From the NCBI GenBank assembly GCA_001632425.1, contig KV425569.1:336495-400494 (forward strand): a DNA stretch of 64,000 nucleotides, in the 5' to 3' direction. Below, piece after piece: positions 62,193 through 64,000 of the stretch. The stretch is from Neolentinus lepideus HHB14362 ss-1. Taxonomy: Eukaryota; Basidiomycota; Agaricomycetes; Gloeophyllales; Gloeophyllaceae. How positions within the stretch are numbered: the stretch's first letter is position 1; the number at the start of each line of letters is the position of its first letter. The notes beneath the pieces were generated by a model. That model saw only the letters and a program-made list of their open reading frames with translations, was not told where the DNA came from and did not search any database. A program made the translations under genes and the position numbers.

Positions 62193-64000
62193 TATCGTAA
62201 GTCTGGAGCCGCCCTCTCGTCACTCCCTCTCCACGCCTTTCACAGCCAACAGTGGCTTGCGCCAGCATTCCGGCCGTAATACCACCATACACCAATACTC
62301 GTTTACATACCGAGCGCTGGCCCGATACCCGTCTCACTGCCTTGCGCATCTTATCTAGCTTCCTTCTCCCACATCATCCCTGTTTGTCCCTTCTCCCTCC
62401 ACAAGGACTTCTTGTGCCGTCTTGCATAATCGTAATCTCCCTTGGTCTTTGGTCCTCTTTGCATTCGATCGACTATTTTGCCTAGTACATGGACACCCTC
62501 CGCTCCTCCCGGCATGAACACACAGAATTGCTAGCTAGCTGTCTTTTGATTGTTGTGTTGTATAACAACTAAGTACTCGATGCAATTGCACACCTCTTTA
62601 AACTCGTATTGGAGGGGGGCGTGGGAACCGAGACAGCTGCTTTGCTTCGTTCTTTAACCTGAAGTTCTTATTACATGCATGCTGCGCTGGCGTATGTTAC
62701 GACTTAATCTTTACATCTATAACTATCTTAGGTCACAACCGCCGCAGTCGTAGCTCTAGTAATCGATACTCTAACCAGTGTACTACTGATTGAAGGCAGT
62801 GCAAAGACCTCGGTGGATTTCGACTGCTGTGGGTCGAATGAGAGCCAGATTCTCCGCGATTCCAGGTTAAAGCCAAAGTGAAACACACCTGCCTAGATAC
62901 GACAAACGTCACAGCCACGTATATAGGCAAATCAATGGAGTTCCTTCTGGATGTAAAACGCGGAAATATCCTACGCTGCCTCAATCACTCATTCATGTTT
63001 ATCTTTCCCGCAGTCATTAACAGCAGTGGCACTCAGATATCACAATGAGCCATTCGAATCGTCCTGCCAGAGATCCACTAGGTCTATATCGCCATATTCG
63101 ACCCGCACGAATTGCAATTTGGCTACGATAAGGAAATCAACTTGAACAGAGTGCCCAACTGTGGCTACCAATGTGGGTGCCTCATCGCGGCGAAGTGATA
63201 TTTCAGTTCTTGTGTGCTGGGGTACGTATCCACCGTCGTGTTAGTGACTAAAAGCCAATGATGTATTACTGGAGCGTTATCAGGGTCCCATACACACTCT
63301 CAACGTGACCGATACTAATCTGTGCCGAAGCCGACATGATGACAGCGCTCTCATCGCCGCTAGCCTACATCGCCGCTCTATCTCATTACCTTTCTCGCTA
63401 GTCGAGAAACTCTGATGCATATATGGTACAGCTTGCAGCAGCTGAGCTGTAAGTAGCTCGTAGTCTCGACCGGCGAGTAAGACGATTCAATATATCCCGT
63501 AACTGATGAAACCGCTAGTTGCCTTGACGGTTCACATGTTCTTCTGTTGGAGGATGTACCTTCTCAGCGGCGAGAATATGCTACCTGGACTTATAAGCAT
63601 AGTGGGCGACGTTTGGATTTTCACAAATGGTCTCAAATAAACAAAGTGGCCCAGTCTTGTGTTGGTATCCATCACCGCGGTGGAATCCATCAAAGTGAGT
63701 ACAACTAACTATGCTCTTCAGATGACGTGCTTATGAGAGACATCCCAATGATATGACCTGCTTGATATTGAATTACCATACGAGATTGTGATATACATTA
63801 TTGTAAGTCAGAAGCGCAGACTATGTCCCTGGCTTTTCTAATGGACCGTTGTCCGGATGAATTACACGGTCAGCGCGCTGTGTGACAATTATGGTCTCCC
63901 TCGATAATGTCCGGATCCCTTGTTTGATCGTTCATCTCGTCCCCGCTGCCGCCGAATCTCACAAAACTATACAAGATTAGGCTAGTTGTGCGACATATCA
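62193..64000. other. Right end: no gene called, possible F-box trace
   Basis: Downstream of the Mo25 gene. Around 63758-63803 (+) a short frame reads LDIELPYEIVIYII and then meets GTAAGT, which looks like the start of an F-box motif at a splice donor, with a possible gene running off the window. The rest is unrecognised. Confidence 0.3.

Overview
The window looks like nuclear DNA of a mushroom-forming basidiomycete (Agaricomycetes). The genes are cut by many short introns, mostly 50-85 nt with GT..AG borders. They lie on both strands without operons. The recognisable housekeeping proteins are fungal (ATG13, Mo25/Hym1, Bet1-type SNARE, triosephosphate isomerase, ECM14-type pseudo-carboxypeptidase), and two families, a tryptophan-rich multi-pass membrane protein and an EF-hand/ZZ-finger protein, are of a type I associate with Agaricomycetes. 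Only exon structures that could be followed in frame across splice sites are called as genes.

Left third (1-17.8 kb): transposon-rich and almost empty of host genes. It holds a 0.92-kb terminal-inverted-repeat (TIR) element (150-1072), a diverged tandem duplication (about 1.9-2.4 kb), and a complete 4,567-bp hAT DNA transposon (5887-10453) with TIRs and a perfect 8-bp target duplication. Its BED-finger transposase is spread over many exons and carries one nonsense codon. Next come a decayed transposon-type Cys-finger gene with subterminal inverted repeats (12.5-14.3 kb) and AT-rich repeat DNA.

Middle (17.8-44.9 kb): an Old Yellow Enzyme flavin oxidoreductase (-), an ECM14-like secreted pseudo-carboxypeptidase (+), ATG13 (-), a membrane protein split by one in-frame stop (-), an Rpn14/PAAF1-like WD40 protein (+), a SET-domain protein (+), an FCY2-type purine-cytosine permease (+), triosephosphate isomerase (+, with a GC-AG intron and a 5'UTR intron) and a small Bet1/Sft1-type SNARE (-). 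A 545-bp TA-flanked MITE sits just upstream of the isomerase gene.

Right third (45-64 kb): a large coiled-coil/EF-hand/ZZ-finger gene (+), a second intact FCY2-type permease in inverted orientation (-), another TIR element with a 29-bp perfect TIR (54555-55555), a DEDDy 3'-5' exonuclease with a C-terminal Cys cluster (+), a degraded second Old Yellow Enzyme copy (+) and the Mo25/Hym1 gene (+).

The neighbours do not form an evident pathway or biosynthetic cluster. The recurring themes are duplication followed by divergence (two permeases, two flavin oxidoreductases, one of them dead), pseudo-enzymes with altered catalytic residues, and three non-autonomous TIR elements besides the hAT copy.
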